61,637 nucleotides of DNA from an uncultured Myxococcales bacterium (GCA_903919145.1 CAIXGW010000104.1:1-61637); one strand, 5' to 3'; shown: positions 18,663 through 28,006, numbered from the stretch's first letter. Notes: a model not told the origin generated them from the sequence alone. Made by a program: numbers and translations.

Positions 18663-19513
18663 CTGGTTCCTTGGTGTCGATCGCGGCGGGATGCGGCGAG
18701 GCGCCCAGGGTCGGGCAGTTTGGCGTCCGACGCCAGCCCCAAGGCCACCAGGGCAGAAATCACCAGCCAAGAAGCGTCAACCTGGCCGGCCAACAAGCCG
18801 TGGCGCGCCGAGGCGGGAAACGCGTGGTGGTTGTTGTGCCAGCCCTCGCCCAGCGCGGCCCAGCCGACCCAGGCGACGTTGCGCGAGCCCTCTCCGGTGG
18901 CGAACGGTGCCTGGCCCCAGGCTGCCGAATGGCCGAAGGAATTGACCGAATAGGTGGCGTGCATCCACAGGACCATCGGCAGGTAGAGGCAGCTGGGCAG
19001 CGCCTGCCAGCCCAGGGTCAGGCCGATCACCGCGGCCACCGCCAGATGCGGAACCAAGCGCCCACGCAGCAGAAAATGGTAGTAGCGGTCTTGGGCCAGG
19101 TCCTTGCACCAGCGCCGCCATTCGTCGGGAGTCGAGGAGCTGCGATGCCAGATCCAGCCGATGTGGCCGTACCAAAAACTGTCTTTGGGCGTGTGCGGAT
19201 CGCCGACTTTGTCCGATCGCGCGTGGTGGCGGCGGTGGGTCGCTGCCCACAGCAGCGGACTGCCTTGGCCGGTGATCATCGCCGCTGTTACCAGCGCGTG
19301 CTCTACCCACAGGGGGCAGCGGAAGCTGCGATGGCAGATCAGCCGATGCAGCCCCACGGTGGTGCCAATACCTGCAACGACATACACAGCGATGGCGACC
19401 GCCAGCCGCGACGCGTTCCAGCCGGGGCTGAGCAGGCCCCACAGCGCCAAGGCGTGCACAATCACCATAAAGGCCAAAATCGTGCCGTCCTTGTCGTTTT
19501 GGATCCTCGCCAT
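18659..19513 (-). CDS. Membrane fatty-acid desaturase (acyl-CoA delta-9 type)
   Basis: 284 aa, with four hydrophobic helices. All three histidine boxes are visible: HRLICH, HRRHH and HNNHH, with spacing typical of stearoyl-CoA desaturase relatives, plus GDPHTPKDSFWYGHIGW. These ligate the di-iron centre. It introduces a double bond into saturated acyl chains at the inner membrane and may adjust membrane fluidity. The start ATG at 19513 follows GGAGAA. The preceding gene ends two bases upstream, so it is in an operon with lipoproteins and a GGDEF protein. The electron donor is not encoded nearby. Confidence 0.9.
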   Translation of the reverse strand: MARIQNDKDGTILAFMVIVHALALWGLLSPGWNASRLAVAIAVYVVAGIGTTVGLHRLICHRSFRCPLWVEHALVTAAMITGQGSPLLWAATHRRHHARSDKVGDPHTPKDSFWYGHIGWIWHRSSSTPDEWRRWCKDLAQDRYYHFLLRGRLVPHLAVAAVIGLTLGWQALPSCLYLPMVLWMHATYSVNSFGHSAAWGQAPFATGEGSRNVAWVGWAALGEGWHNNHHAFPASARHGLLAGQVDASWLVISALVALGLASDAKLPDPGRLAASRRDRHQGTR

Positions 19514-19515
19514 CG

Positions 19516-21408
19516 CTATTCTCCGCCCCAGATCAGCTCTCGCAGCTCGACTTGATGGCGCAATCCGCCACTTGGCTCCAAGACCGCTGCAAAGGATGCC
19601 ACTACCCACGCCTTGCTGCCCACCTGGGCGATCGAGGGAGAGAAGCCCGCTGCTCCCTTGTTGGCCAGCACTGCCGTGAGTCCGGCTTTGCCCACCTGCA
19701 TGCCGCGCTGGACCAGCAAATCGGCGCGGCGGGTGTCCTGGTGGGCCACCAGCAGGCCGCCAAAGGGATGGCGGGCTACGGCGACGTCGGCGCCCACCCG
19801 GTGGTGGCCATCGGCGCGGTTGCCGTCATCCCACACGCCGCTTTGCCAGGTGGTGCCCTGCTGCCGCCACCAGGCCAGGCGGCCGCGCTGGCTGTCCTCG
19901 GCCGCCAGCCACCACTGGCCGTCGCCGCCGTCGGCGATTTTGACAAAGCGTCCGGCGTCGCTGGAATCGGCCAGCAGCGGCACGCTGGTGCGGAGCCAAT
20001 TGCTGCCAGAGGGCTGGTAGATCGCAAGGTTGCGCGCGCTGTTGCTGTAGGCCACCGCCAGCATCTGGCCGCCAGCCAAAGTGCGCAAGTCCAGGCTGAC
20101 CCCGCGGCCCTGCAGCTCTGGATCGAGTGCGGGCAGCGGCAGCGCCTGGCTCCGGCACTGGCCGCCGGCGCAGACCTGGCCCAGCAGGCAAGGGGCACAG
20201 CTGGTGGAGACGGGCACACAGGAACTCTTGCCCTGGCCGTCCAGGGCGCACAGTTGGCCGCTGGGGCAGGGGCCGCCGCAGGGGGGCAGGGTGGGGCTGA
20301 CCCATTCGCTGTCTACCTCAGAGGCGACCCAGTCTGCCGCCGCGGCGGGAGCGGTCGACTTGGCGGCGTACGCGGTCAGCCGGGCTGCGCGCGGCGGCGC
20401 GGCTTCGGGGGCCGCGGGCGAAAACGCCAAGATCAGCGGCTGGCCGGCGGCGCTGACCGCAATGGCCACCCGCGCGCCCAGGCCTGGGCCCTTGGCCACC
20501 TGGTGCTGCACTACCTCTCCCTTGGGGTCCAGCCGCGCGTAGTGCAGGGCGTCAGCAGTATCGTCGCGCATTGCCACGTGAATTTCACCTTTGGGTCCCG
20601 CTGCCGCGCCCAGGCTGCTGCCGCGATCGGGGCCAGGCTCTGCCTCGCCGCCGCGCGGACCGTCCAGGGCGCCCACCACGGGGGCGCTGGCAGGCAAGCC
20701 ACTGACAACACGCGTGGATTTGCGAGGAAACGGCGGGGTCGAGCCGTAGACCGCCACCACCGTGTCGCCGTAGGTCCGGTCATAGGCGAGATGGACCAGC
20801 TCTGCGGGCCTGGAAAGCAGCACGCCGGGCGGCGCGCGGTCTCCCTCTGGCAGTCGTGGCAGTACCTTGCATGCCACCTGCGGGACCACGGCAGCACAGC
20901 CCTCTGGCATCAGCTGTTCTTCATTGGTCAGCACCGCCAGCTGGCCAGCGGCGCAGTCGCTCATCGGCGCCGCGACGCAGCGATCCAGCCGCGCCGCGCA
21001 GGCCTGCCCGGCCGGGCACTGGCCACCGCAGGGCGTCTTGGAGGCGCACAATCCCCAAATGCAGCTGCGACCGCCGGGGCAAGGCTGGCCAACGCTGCAC
21101 GCCGCCGGTGCGCAGATGCCATGCACGCACACTGTCGCCGGATCCAGGCACTGGGCGGCGGCACTGCAAGCCTGGCGCGAGCGGCAGACGCCGCCCTCGC
21201 AGCGCTCGCCCAGGCAGCACTGGTCGTCGCCGCTGCACAGCACGTCGCCGGCGCACACCCCGGCTGGCCCGCAGTGAAAGCCCGAAGGGCACTGCGAAGG
21301 GCCGCTGCAGACCAGGGCCGGCGGCGGATCCGGGTCGCCGCAGCCGCCAAGGACGGCGGCGAAGGCCAGCAGCACCTCGAGAAAATTCCTGGCCAGGCGG
21401 CGGGTCAT
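19516..21408 (-). CDS. Cys-rich lipoprotein, function unknown
   Basis: 630 aa with a lipobox (LGGCGD). Residues about 30-150 hold many short cysteine modules such as CPSGFHCGPAGVC, CCLGERCEGGVC and CPAGQACAARLDRC, which look like small disulfide-knotted units. Another such cluster occurs near the middle (CGGPCPSGQLCALDGQG). The rest has repeated beta-strand segments with Ala-rich linkers suggesting a propeller or sandwich. It starts inside the end of the upstream lipoprotein gene (ATGA overlap), so the two are probably made together. No catalytic motif found. Confidence 0.7.
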   Translation of the reverse strand: MTRRLARNFLEVLLAFAAVLGGCGDPDPPPALVCSGPSQCPSGFHCGPAGVCAGDVLCSGDDQCCLGERCEGGVCRSRQACSAAAQCLDPATVCVHGICAPAACSVGQPCPGGRSCIWGLCASKTPCGGQCPAGQACAARLDRCVAAPMSDCAAGQLAVLTNEEQLMPEGCAAVVPQVACKVLPRLPEGDRAPPGVLLSRPAELVHLAYDRTYGDTVVAVYGSTPPFPRKSTRVVSGLPASAPVVGALDGPRGGEAEPGPDRGSSLGAAAGPKGEIHVAMRDDTADALHYARLDPKGEVVQHQVAKGPGLGARVAIAVSAAGQPLILAFSPAAPEAAPPRAARLTAYAAKSTAPAAAADWVASEVDSEWVSPTLPPCGGPCPSGQLCALDGQGKSSCVPVSTSCAPCLLGQVCAGGQCRSQALPLPALDPELQGRGVSLDLRTLAGGQMLAVAYSNSARNLAIYQPSGSNWLRTSVPLLADSSDAGRFVKIADGGDGQWWLAAEDSQRGRLAWWRQQGTTWQSGVWDDGNRADGHHRVGADVAVARHPFGGLLVAHQDTRRADLLVQRGMQVGKAGLTAVLANKGAAGFSPSIAQVGSKAWVVASFAAVLEPSGGLRHQVELRELIWGGE

Positions 21409-23345
21409 GGCAGGCCTCCCGCCAGCGGCTGCAGGCTGATGCCCAGCAGCAACCAGTCGCCCTGGCCAGCGGCCTGCACGCCCACCAGATCAGCCGCTAT
21501 GGGCAACTGGATGACCTGCTGCAGCGCCGCCTGGACATCGACGTCGAACTTGAGCGGCTGGGCCAGCAGCAGGCTCACCGCCACCTTGGCCACCGTTGGC
21601 GCCAGAGAGGCCCAATCGGCGCTTGGCGCCACCGGATCGCCGATCACGGCCAGCTGGGCAATGTCGACCTCGCGCACCGTCAGCACCAGCTGCTGGCCCA
21701 GCACCTGCAGCCCGGCCGTCACCTCGGCGTCAATTTCCAGCTCGACCAGCGTCAGCCAGCGCTCGCGGACCCGCGCCTCCACCGCGATCTGCAGGCCGTG
21801 CAGCCGCAGCTTGACCGCAGTCGCCGTGGCCTCCTGGGCCAGGCCCACCCACGGCGCGTCCTGGGGTTTGGCCCGCGGCGTCACCGCAATCCGCAGCGGC
21901 GCTCCGGTGGAAGCGAGCTGACGCACCCCAGGCAGGACCAGGTCGAGCACGCCCACCGTGACCAGCAGCTTGCCACCCGAGAGCTGATACAGCTGGCCGG
22001 TATCCACTGCGGTGCACAGCAGTCCAGAGCGCATCACCGACCACACCGCCTCGTCCAGCGCGCTGCGCCGCAGCAGCAAAGCTACATCGACCGCGGTGGG
22101 GGCGCCGACCCCTTTGGCATCCATGACCGTCATCTGAGCTGGCAGCGGCGGCGGTGGACCGCTGGGCAGCTGGGCGAACACCGCCGTCGCATCCAGCCCT
22201 GGCTCGATGGCGCACGGATGAGCCTGCGCAAAAACGGCGGCATCCATGCGCACCTGTAAGGCCTTGTCTTGCACCACAAACGCCTGGGGCGACGGCCGGC
22301 CGCGCAGCTTGATCGGCCCCGCCGGTTCGCCCAGCAGCCCAGCCAGGGGCGGTGCCACCTGTCCGATCAGCGCCTTGGCGTCCAGGGGAATCTCCAGGTT
22401 CAGCGGCTTGCCGTTGATCGTGTCAGCCAGCACCTGCTTGACCAAGAGGTTGCCCGCCCACTCCATGAGCTTGGTCAGGATCGGTCCCAGCGCGTCCTTG
22501 AGCGTGGCGGCCGCATCGCTGGCCAGCTTGCCCGTGGCGCACAGCTCGCATTCCAGGCACGCCGACTCCAACAGCACCTGATCCTTGCACTCTTTGAGGC
22601 CACAGTCTTTGGCCAGGGCAAAGCCGATCTCGTGGACCACCGGCTTTTGGATCTGCACGGTCACGGCCAGCTTGCCGCCGGCATCTACCCCCAGCACCAA
22701 GTCCATCTGGCCTGACACGGTCGCCAGGTGCGCCGTTGGCGAGCCAGCCTGCAGCCCGTTCTTGAGGTGACAGGCCGCGTCGGAAGACAGGCCGGCAAAG
22801 CTCGACTCGCCAAATACCACCCCCTGCAGGGCGCCGATCTTGGCGTGATCAAAAGAAATGCGCAGCCGCGCCGGGCTCGATCCGTCCACAAGGTCAATGC
22901 TGAGAGAGGCCAGATCCAGCGTCAGCACCAGATCGCGGGCGCCGGCCTTGCCTTGAAAGAGCCCAAAACCGCCTGAAAACTGCAAAGGCTGGGGCCCCAG
23001 CAACTTGGCGACATCAATGACCGCCTGACCGCCCGCCCCTGCGCCCAGCACGGCCTTGAGCAGCGCCACCATCTTGGCGGCGATGACGTCAAAACCATGC
23101 TGCGTGATGCGGACTTGGGTGGCCCCGGGCAGCATGAGCTGGTCAGGCGCCGTGGGCTGGGTCAGCGGGCCGTCGCAGCCGCTGCAGGACTGCCCGCCGC
23201 ACGCCACCATCAAGCACGGCAACAGCGCCGCCAGCAGTGGCCGGTGCAGAGATGCGCCCAGAAATCTCAAGAAACTGTAGGGCGCAGCCCAGCCGTCTAG
23301 CCGCAACGGGCGCCGGCGCTCGCGCGGGCGTTCAGTGCTGGCCAT
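21405..23345 (-). CDS. Large lipoprotein, function unknown
   Basis: 646 aa. A basic N-terminus and a hydrophobic stretch end at LMVACGG, a lipobox. SCSGC follows directly, then a long chain of alternating hydrophobic strands with few charged clusters (for example LVLTLDLASLSIDLVDG, LAVTVQIQKPVV, LKFDVDVQAALQQVIQLP). The pattern is reminiscent of lipid-binding beta-structured proteins, possibly TULIP-like, but this is only an impression. The middle holds a Cys cluster (CGLKECKDQVLLESACLECELC). It lies 24 bp downstream of the GGDEF gene. Confidence 0.65.
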   Translation of the reverse strand: MASTERPRERRRPLRLDGWAAPYSFLRFLGASLHRPLLAALLPCLMVACGGQSCSGCDGPLTQPTAPDQLMLPGATQVRITQHGFDVIAAKMVALLKAVLGAGAGGQAVIDVAKLLGPQPLQFSGGFGLFQGKAGARDLVLTLDLASLSIDLVDGSSPARLRISFDHAKIGALQGVVFGESSFAGLSSDAACHLKNGLQAGSPTAHLATVSGQMDLVLGVDAGGKLAVTVQIQKPVVHEIGFALAKDCGLKECKDQVLLESACLECELCATGKLASDAAATLKDALGPILTKLMEWAGNLLVKQVLADTINGKPLNLEIPLDAKALIGQVAPPLAGLLGEPAGPIKLRGRPSPQAFVVQDKALQVRMDAAVFAQAHPCAIEPGLDATAVFAQLPSGPPPPLPAQMTVMDAKGVGAPTAVDVALLLRRSALDEAVWSVMRSGLLCTAVDTGQLYQLSGGKLLVTVGVLDLVLPGVRQLASTGAPLRIAVTPRAKPQDAPWVGLAQEATATAVKLRLHGLQIAVEARVRERWLTLVELEIDAEVTAGLQVLGQQLVLTVREVDIAQLAVIGDPVAPSADWASLAPTVAKVAVSLLLAQPLKFDVDVQAALQQVIQLPIAADLVGVQAAGQGDWLLLGISLQPLAGGLP

Positions 23346-23369
23346 GGTGCCAACCGCCGCCCATGGGCC

Positions 23370-24263
23370 CTAGCCAATCACGCGGTTGCGGCCATCGTTC
23401 TTGGCGCGGTACAGGTTCTCGTCGGCCGCGGACAGCAGGTCTTCGCTGCGGGTCATGGCCTCTCCGCAGGTCGAGACGCCAAGCGACGCCGTCATCCGCA
23501 GCGACGTACCCTCAAAGGAGAAGGGGTGCTCTTCGATCAGCGCCCGCAAGGTCTCGGCAAAGCGTATGGCGTTGTCGCGGCTCAGCTCTGGCACCACGAT
23601 GCAGAATTCCTCTCCGCCGTAGCGCGCAAACAGCTCTTCGCGGCGGATCCGCGACCCTATCAGCTTGGCAAAATCGCGCAGTACAAAGTCACCCATCAGG
23701 TGGCCGTAGGTGTCGTTGACGCGCTTGAAGAAGTCCAGATCGATCATGATGACGCTGAGGTCGCGCTGGTACCGCTTTGCCCGGGCAAACTCCTTCTCCA
23801 GGAAATCGAGCAGGGCCCGCTTGTTGGCTACCTGGGTCAGGCTGTCCTCGATGGTCAGGCGATAGATCTCTTCGTGAAAATCGGCCTCGATGTTGTCGCC
23901 AGCCAAGAACTTGAAGATGCTGTCGCCGACCTGGATGTAGTCGCCGGTGGCCAGAATCGCCGATCCGACCACCTGGGCATCGTTGCGGTAGGTGCCGTTG
24001 GTGGAGGCATTGTCGATCAAGCGGTAGCCGGCGCCGTCGGGCTCAATGCGGGCGTGGTAGCGCGAGACGCTGTCAGAGCGCAGCGGCACCGTGCTCTCGG
24101 GGTCGCGGCCGATGCTGACCACCCGATCGGTCAAGGGAATTCTCTTGCCCAGCTCTGGACCGCGGACCATCACCAAGAAGGCGTCGCGCGACCGGCTCGG
24201 CAGCGTCAGGTCCTTGACGGCCGTGATGCGGGTCTGTGCGTCCAATAGGTTGGGATTACTCAT
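23370..24263 (-). CDS. FHA-GGDEF protein, probable diguanylate cyclase
   Basis: 297 aa, no membrane segment or signal. Residues about 25-115 form a forkhead-associated domain with the hallmark GRDPESTVPL, SVSRYHARI and NASTNGTY, which binds phosphothreonine. Residues about 135-297 form a GGDEF domain with DSLTQVANKR, DLDFFKRVNDTYGH and the active-site GGEEF. The product would be cyclic di-GMP. The inhibitory site upstream of GGEEF reads RxxE instead of RxxD, so product inhibition may be weakened. First gene of the lipoprotein-desaturase-MBL operon. Start chosen at 24263; an upstream in-frame start would add 22 Arg-rich residues. Confidence 0.9.
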   Translation of the reverse strand: MSNPNLLDAQTRITAVKDLTLPSRSRDAFLVMVRGPELGKRIPLTDRVVSIGRDPESTVPLRSDSVSRYHARIEPDGAGYRLIDNASTNGTYRNDAQVVGSAILATGDYIQVGDSIFKFLAGDNIEADFHEEIYRLTIEDSLTQVANKRALLDFLEKEFARAKRYQRDLSVIMIDLDFFKRVNDTYGHLMGDFVLRDFAKLIGSRIRREELFARYGGEEFCIVVPELSRDNAIRFAETLRALIEEHPFSFEGTSLRMTASLGVSTCGEAMTRSEDLLSAADENLYRAKNDGRNRVIG

Positions 24264-24368
24264 TGGCTCTAGTCGAGGGCAGCCACGGCGCCGCAGCGTG
24301 CCGGTCTTGACCCGCAGGCAGCGCAGCATCGAATGGGGCCCTTGTTCCGGCCATCCGACGAATCCAGG

Positions 24369-24397
24369 AGAATACCAGTCAGCTCAGCTGGGCGCAA
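24369..24397 (-). promoter_or_regulatory. Candidate promoter of FHA-GGDEF operon
   Basis: On the minus strand, TTGCGC (24397-24392), 17-bp spacer ending in TGG, then TATTCT (24374-24369), about 100 bp before the start codon. The spacing is ideal and the -10 has the key TAT..T positions. Confidence 0.45.
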
Positions 24398-24445
24398 TGA
24401 GTGTCGTAAGTGTATTGAAACTGAACAAGAATCTCGGAGGAGAGC

Positions 24446-25507
24446 TCACAGGTCTTGTTCGCGCAGCCACGCCACATAGACGTCGATGTACTCGGCCACG
24501 CGCGGGCAGCTCAGGCCACTGCCAGACAGCAGGGTGCGGGCACGGCTGGCGTCAAAGCGCACCCCGCCGTCAAACCACTCCAGGAAAGAGCGCTGGTGCT
24601 TTTCGTCGCCAGAAAGCGTCGGCAGCCGGCGCATTGCGTGTTGCAGGCGGCTGTGCAGTGACACGGCGGGGCGCGGTCGGCCCGCTGCGTCGGCCACGGC
24701 GTCAAAGAAAGCCTTGGTAGTCAACGGTTGCTCGTCGACCAGGTGGAAGGTCCCGCCAGAGGCATCTGGGTGCCGGCTCAGGTGGATGGCGGCGTTGACC
24801 ACGTAGTCGACCGGCGCGATGTGCAACGGGTGATTGCCCATGACCGGTAGCTGCACCGCGGTGGGGCTGTGGACGATGCTGGCTGCAACGGCGCTGACGC
24901 CTTCCAGTCGACCTGCCTCGCCAGTGCGCGAATCGCCGACCAGAATCGGCAGGCGCACCACCGTGACTGGCAGCTGGGGCATCGCCGACCGCGCCAGCTC
25001 CTCGGCCTCGGCCTTGGTCCGCTCGTAGGCATTGCGGAAGCTCTGCCCCTGCCGGAGATCCGACTCATGGACCAGCCCAGTGCGCGATCCGGCGACAAAA
25101 ACCGTCGACCACACGCACACCCTCTGCAGGCGCTTCATGCCCAGGGCCAGCTCCAGCACCTCGCGCAGGCCCTCGACGTTGACCTCGCGCATCCGCGGCG
25201 CATCGATCCCCAAGTAGTGGACCGCCGCCAGGTGGTGGACGTACTGCACCTCGGCCTGCAACCTGCGGACTTGTGCGCCAGTCAGGCCGAGATCCAAGGC
25301 CAGGATGTCTCCCGCCAACACCTCGCTGACGCCAGGGCCGCGGTCGGTCAGGGTCTGGGCCCAAGCGCGCGCCTCGCTCTCAAACTTGTCTCGCGCCAGG
25401 ACCAGCACGCGGTCGCCGCCGGCCACCAGCTCGGCCACCAGCCGCCTCGCCGCGTCGAGCGGATAGCCGGTGACCAGGACTGTTCTTGCAGAAGGGTTTG
25501 AAATCAT
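24446..25507 (-). CDS. NAD(P)-dependent reductase/epimerase-like (extended SDR)
   Basis: 353 aa. An N-terminal Rossmann strand VLVTGYPLDAARRLVAEL is followed by LAGDILALDLGL, VQYVHHLAAVHYLG, VNVEGLREVLELAL, a catalytic-type Ser/Thr (VWSTVFVAG) and YERTKAEAE, the YxxxK pair. The order and the VVRLPILVGDSRTGE segment match the thioester-reductase/male-sterility subfamily (NAD_binding_4) of extended SDRs. The glycine motif is partly degenerate (TGxPLDxA). It overlaps the coaE stop by ATGA. Substrate unknown; a lipid or polyketide thioester is plausible. Confidence 0.75.
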   Translation of the reverse strand: MISNPSARTVLVTGYPLDAARRLVAELVAGGDRVLVLARDKFESEARAWAQTLTDRGPGVSEVLAGDILALDLGLTGAQVRRLQAEVQYVHHLAAVHYLGIDAPRMREVNVEGLREVLELALGMKRLQRVCVWSTVFVAGSRTGLVHESDLRQGQSFRNAYERTKAEAEELARSAMPQLPVTVVRLPILVGDSRTGEAGRLEGVSAVAASIVHSPTAVQLPVMGNHPLHIAPVDYVVNAAIHLSRHPDASGGTFHLVDEQPLTTKAFFDAVADAAGRPRPAVSLHSRLQHAMRRLPTLSGDEKHQRSFLEWFDGGVRFDASRARTLLSGSGLSCPRVAEYIDVYVAWLREQDL

Positions 25508-26169
25508 GGCGTGCCTGGGCTGTGAGAGAATCCGCCGGCGGCAACCGCGCGCGCCCAAGGCCGCAGTGCGACAAACCGCTCTGCCAGTGCCTGGACCAAC
25601 TGCTGGACCGCCAGATCAAGGTCGGCCAGCGTGCCACGGTTGTCAATCGTCCAGGTGGCGCGGGCGCGCCGATCGGCCGAGCTGGCCTGGGCCGCCAGCC
25701 GCTGCAGCGCTTGATCGCGCGGCATCCCGTCGCGAGCGGCGACCCTGGCGATCTGCTGCTCTGGATCCGCTTCTACCGTGACGGTGGCGTCACAGCTGGC
25801 GTCCAGGGCCATTTCCAGCAGCAGCGCCGCATCCACCACCGCCAGAGGCCGACCCGCTTGGGCCGCCGCTGCCAGCTGCCGGGCAATTTCCTGGCGAATC
25901 ATCGGGTGCAGCAGGCCTTCTAACACTTTGAGCTCGGCTGGATTGCCAAATACCCGCTGGCCCAGCTTGGCTCGCAGCAGCATGCCTTGGGAATCCAGAA
26001 ACTCGCTGCCAAAGTGCTGGACCACGGCGTGCAGCCCCGGCGTTCCTGGGGCCACTAACTGCCGGGCGATCGCATCTGCGTCGACGATCTGGGCACCGCA
26101 CTGGCGCAGCCGGTCCGAAACGGCCGACTTGCCACAGGCGATGCCGCCGGTCAGGCCCAGGACCACCAT
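25504..26169 (-). CDS. coaE: Dephospho-CoA kinase
   Basis: 221 aa. P-loop GLTGGIACGKS at the N-terminus, then VDADAIARQLV, a HPMIRQEI block and the lid region with ARDGMPRDQALQRLAAQ. It performs the last step of coenzyme A synthesis, phosphorylating the 3'-OH of dephospho-CoA. It starts 22 nt after the FHA/TonB-like gene and ends in an ATGA overlap with the reductase gene. The C-terminal 20 residues extend past the usual core. Confidence 0.95.
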   Translation of the reverse strand: MVVLGLTGGIACGKSAVSDRLRQCGAQIVDADAIARQLVAPGTPGLHAVVQHFGSEFLDSQGMLLRAKLGQRVFGNPAELKVLEGLLHPMIRQEIARQLAAAAQAGRPLAVVDAALLLEMALDASCDATVTVEADPEQQIARVAARDGMPRDQALQRLAAQASSADRRARATWTIDNRGTLADLDLAVQQLVQALAERFVALRPWARAVAAGGFSHSPGTP

Positions 26170-26191
26170 GAGCGCCTGCCGGGGGCAGCGA

Positions 26192-28006
26192 CTAGCCGCC
26201 GCCCTTGGAGAACACGTAGGACTGGCTGAAGGTCTGCGGCGACGGCAGCAACGGCAAGCCGCGAATAGCAGAGAACTTCGAGCGGATGCAGTCAGAGAAC
26301 TTGCCCGAGGCGCCAGAGACGCTGACGTCGGTCACGGTGCCTTCGGTGCCGACGGTGAAGGTCACTTTGACCTTGCCGCCTTCGTCTGGGTTGTCGCGCA
26401 GGGCCTCTTCATAGCAGCGCTGCACGGCGGAGTTCTTGCGCGAGACGACCTTGCCGACCTCGCCCTTGCTGCCGCCCTCGCCGCCCTCGACGCCGCCAGA
26501 GCTCAGGCGAACCTGGACCGCGGTTTCCTCTTTCTTCTTGCCTTCATCCTTGACGGCCGCCGCTTCGCGATCGCCAAAGCCACCCTTCTTGCCGGCCGCA
26601 ACCTTTTCCATGGTGCCGCCGCCCGCGTTGGAGCCGCTGAGCTTGACGCCGCCGGCGCCCGGGCCCGCTGCCCCCTCTGCGCCATCGCCGCCCGCGCCGC
26701 CAAAGGTCTTGGCCACCACGTCGCCGCCTTCCGAGTCGCCGGAATCTGCAAACATCTTTGACGCGCCCATGCCCTTGAAGGCACCGGCTACGGTCTTTTG
26801 CTCTACAGCGGCACGAGCTTGCCGAGCCTTCTCTTCAGGATCGGCTTGCTTGCCCTGGGCTTGCACTTTGTCGGGCTTGTCGGCCACGTCGGCCTTCTTG
26901 GGCTTCTTTTCTTCTTCTTTCTTCAGATCTTCTTTCTGCGCTTCCTTGGCCTTGTCGGACATGATGTCGACTTCGGGCTTCTTCTCTTCTTCTTTGACCT
27001 CTTCTTTCTCGATCACTTCCACTTCGTAGATGGCCGACGCCTGCTCTTCAGCAGCGCGGGCCTTCTCCATGAATTTTTCATGCCTTTCATAGTACAGCCG
27101 CGACTGCGCCACCAGCGACACCAGCAGCAGGAAAGACACGGCAAAGGAAATCGTCCAGGCTGAATCGTTCATCAGCGGGCCAAAGACCTGGGCGGCGATG
27201 CTCTTGCGCGGCATGGCCGGTACGGTCACTGACTGGCGAACCACCTGGAACAGCAGGGTATAGGGGCCCAGCGAGGCCCGGCCGCGCGACTTGAGCGGCA
27301 GCGCGAAGTGCACGCCGTCTGGTCCCTGGGTAACCACTTTCTTGGCGGTGGCTTCGGCCAGGTCCATAGGCAGGCCGTCAAACGCCAGCCGCAGCTGGCA
27401 GTCCTTGGGCAGGTGCACCTGAAACTTGGAGCCGTGCTTGTCGCCAGAGAAGGTGGCTGACGGGCCCTTGTAGTCGATGTCAGGCAGGACGACCGTGTCT
27501 TTGGCCTGCGAGCCGATCGAGACCGGGCGGCCGGCGTGGAACACTTGATCGGAAAGCAGCCGGTCCTCGTGCACCAAGCCGATGCGCAGCACCGTCTCTT
27601 CGTGGGTCACGGTAGGCACGGCATCGCCGCGGACAAACTGGAACATCAAGATGATGTCGCCCATTGTCAGCGAGCCGCCGGTAAAGGCCTCGACCGGCAC
27701 AGCCTTTTGGCCTTTGATTTGGCTGATCTGGCTGCGCACCGCTTCGAGCCCGGCTGCCGGGCCGCCGCGCAAGCTCACGCCGTGGGCTGGGTCCGCCGGC
27801 ATGACCACGTGGTAGGCGTTGTTGTGCACAACTGCCACCGGGATCAGGCCAGGAAAGTCAGGGTAGTCCTTGGCACTTACCTGAATAGTCACATCCGGCC
27901 GAGTGCCCACCGTGATGTCCATGCGGCGGTCGAGCACGCGCTCAGCCACCACTTGACCACGGTAAACAACGCCGATTCGCAGTACGCGGCTGGTGTCGAG
28001 ACCCAT
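26192..28006 (-). CDS. FHA-like x2 / TM / TonB-like protein (AgmX/GltG type)
   Basis: 604 aa. Two tandem modules, about residues 8-125 and 139-256, each begin with VLRIG and end with a hydrophobic strand (ILMFQFVR; TLLFQVVR). They look like a duplicated FHA-like fold. A transmembrane helix follows (about 283-302), then a Lys/Glu-rich extended region (308-400), a Gly/Ala-rich linker and a C-terminal AgmX/PglI-type domain (NSAVQRCYEEALRDNP through GKVKVTFTVGTEGTVTDV) related to TonB. The layout resembles GltG/GltJ of the Myxococcus gliding machine, which link the cytoplasm to the outer membrane, but no other glt gene is near. AGGAG supports the ATG at 28006. Confidence 0.8.
   Translation of the reverse strand: MGLDTSRVLRIGVVYRGQVVAERVLDRRMDITVGTRPDVTIQVSAKDYPDFPGLIPVAVVHNNAYHVVMPADPAHGVSLRGGPAAGLEAVRSQISQIKGQKAVPVEAFTGGSLTMGDIILMFQFVRGDAVPTVTHEETVLRIGLVHEDRLLSDQVFHAGRPVSIGSQAKDTVVLPDIDYKGPSATFSGDKHGSKFQVHLPKDCQLRLAFDGLPMDLAEATAKKVVTQGPDGVHFALPLKSRGRASLGPYTLLFQVVRQSVTVPAMPRKSIAAQVFGPLMNDSAWTISFAVSFLLLVSLVAQSRLYYERHEKFMEKARAAEEQASAIYEVEVIEKEEVKEEEKKPEVDIMSDKAKEAQKEDLKKEEEKKPKKADVADKPDKVQAQGKQADPEEKARQARAAVEQKTVAGAFKGMGASKMFADSGDSEGGDVVAKTFGGAGGDGAEGAAGPGAGGVKLSGSNAGGGTMEKVAAGKKGGFGDREAAAVKDEGKKKEETAVQVRLSSGGVEGGEGGSKGEVGKVVSRKNSAVQRCYEEALRDNPDEGGKVKVTFTVGTEGTVTDVSVSGASGKFSDCIRSKFSAIRGLPLLPSPQTFSQSYVFSKGGG

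Noticed and set aside
19552..21921. 789-codon plus-strand open frame
   Set aside because: Shadow of the two lipoprotein genes on the minus strand, which have lipoboxes and coupled starts.
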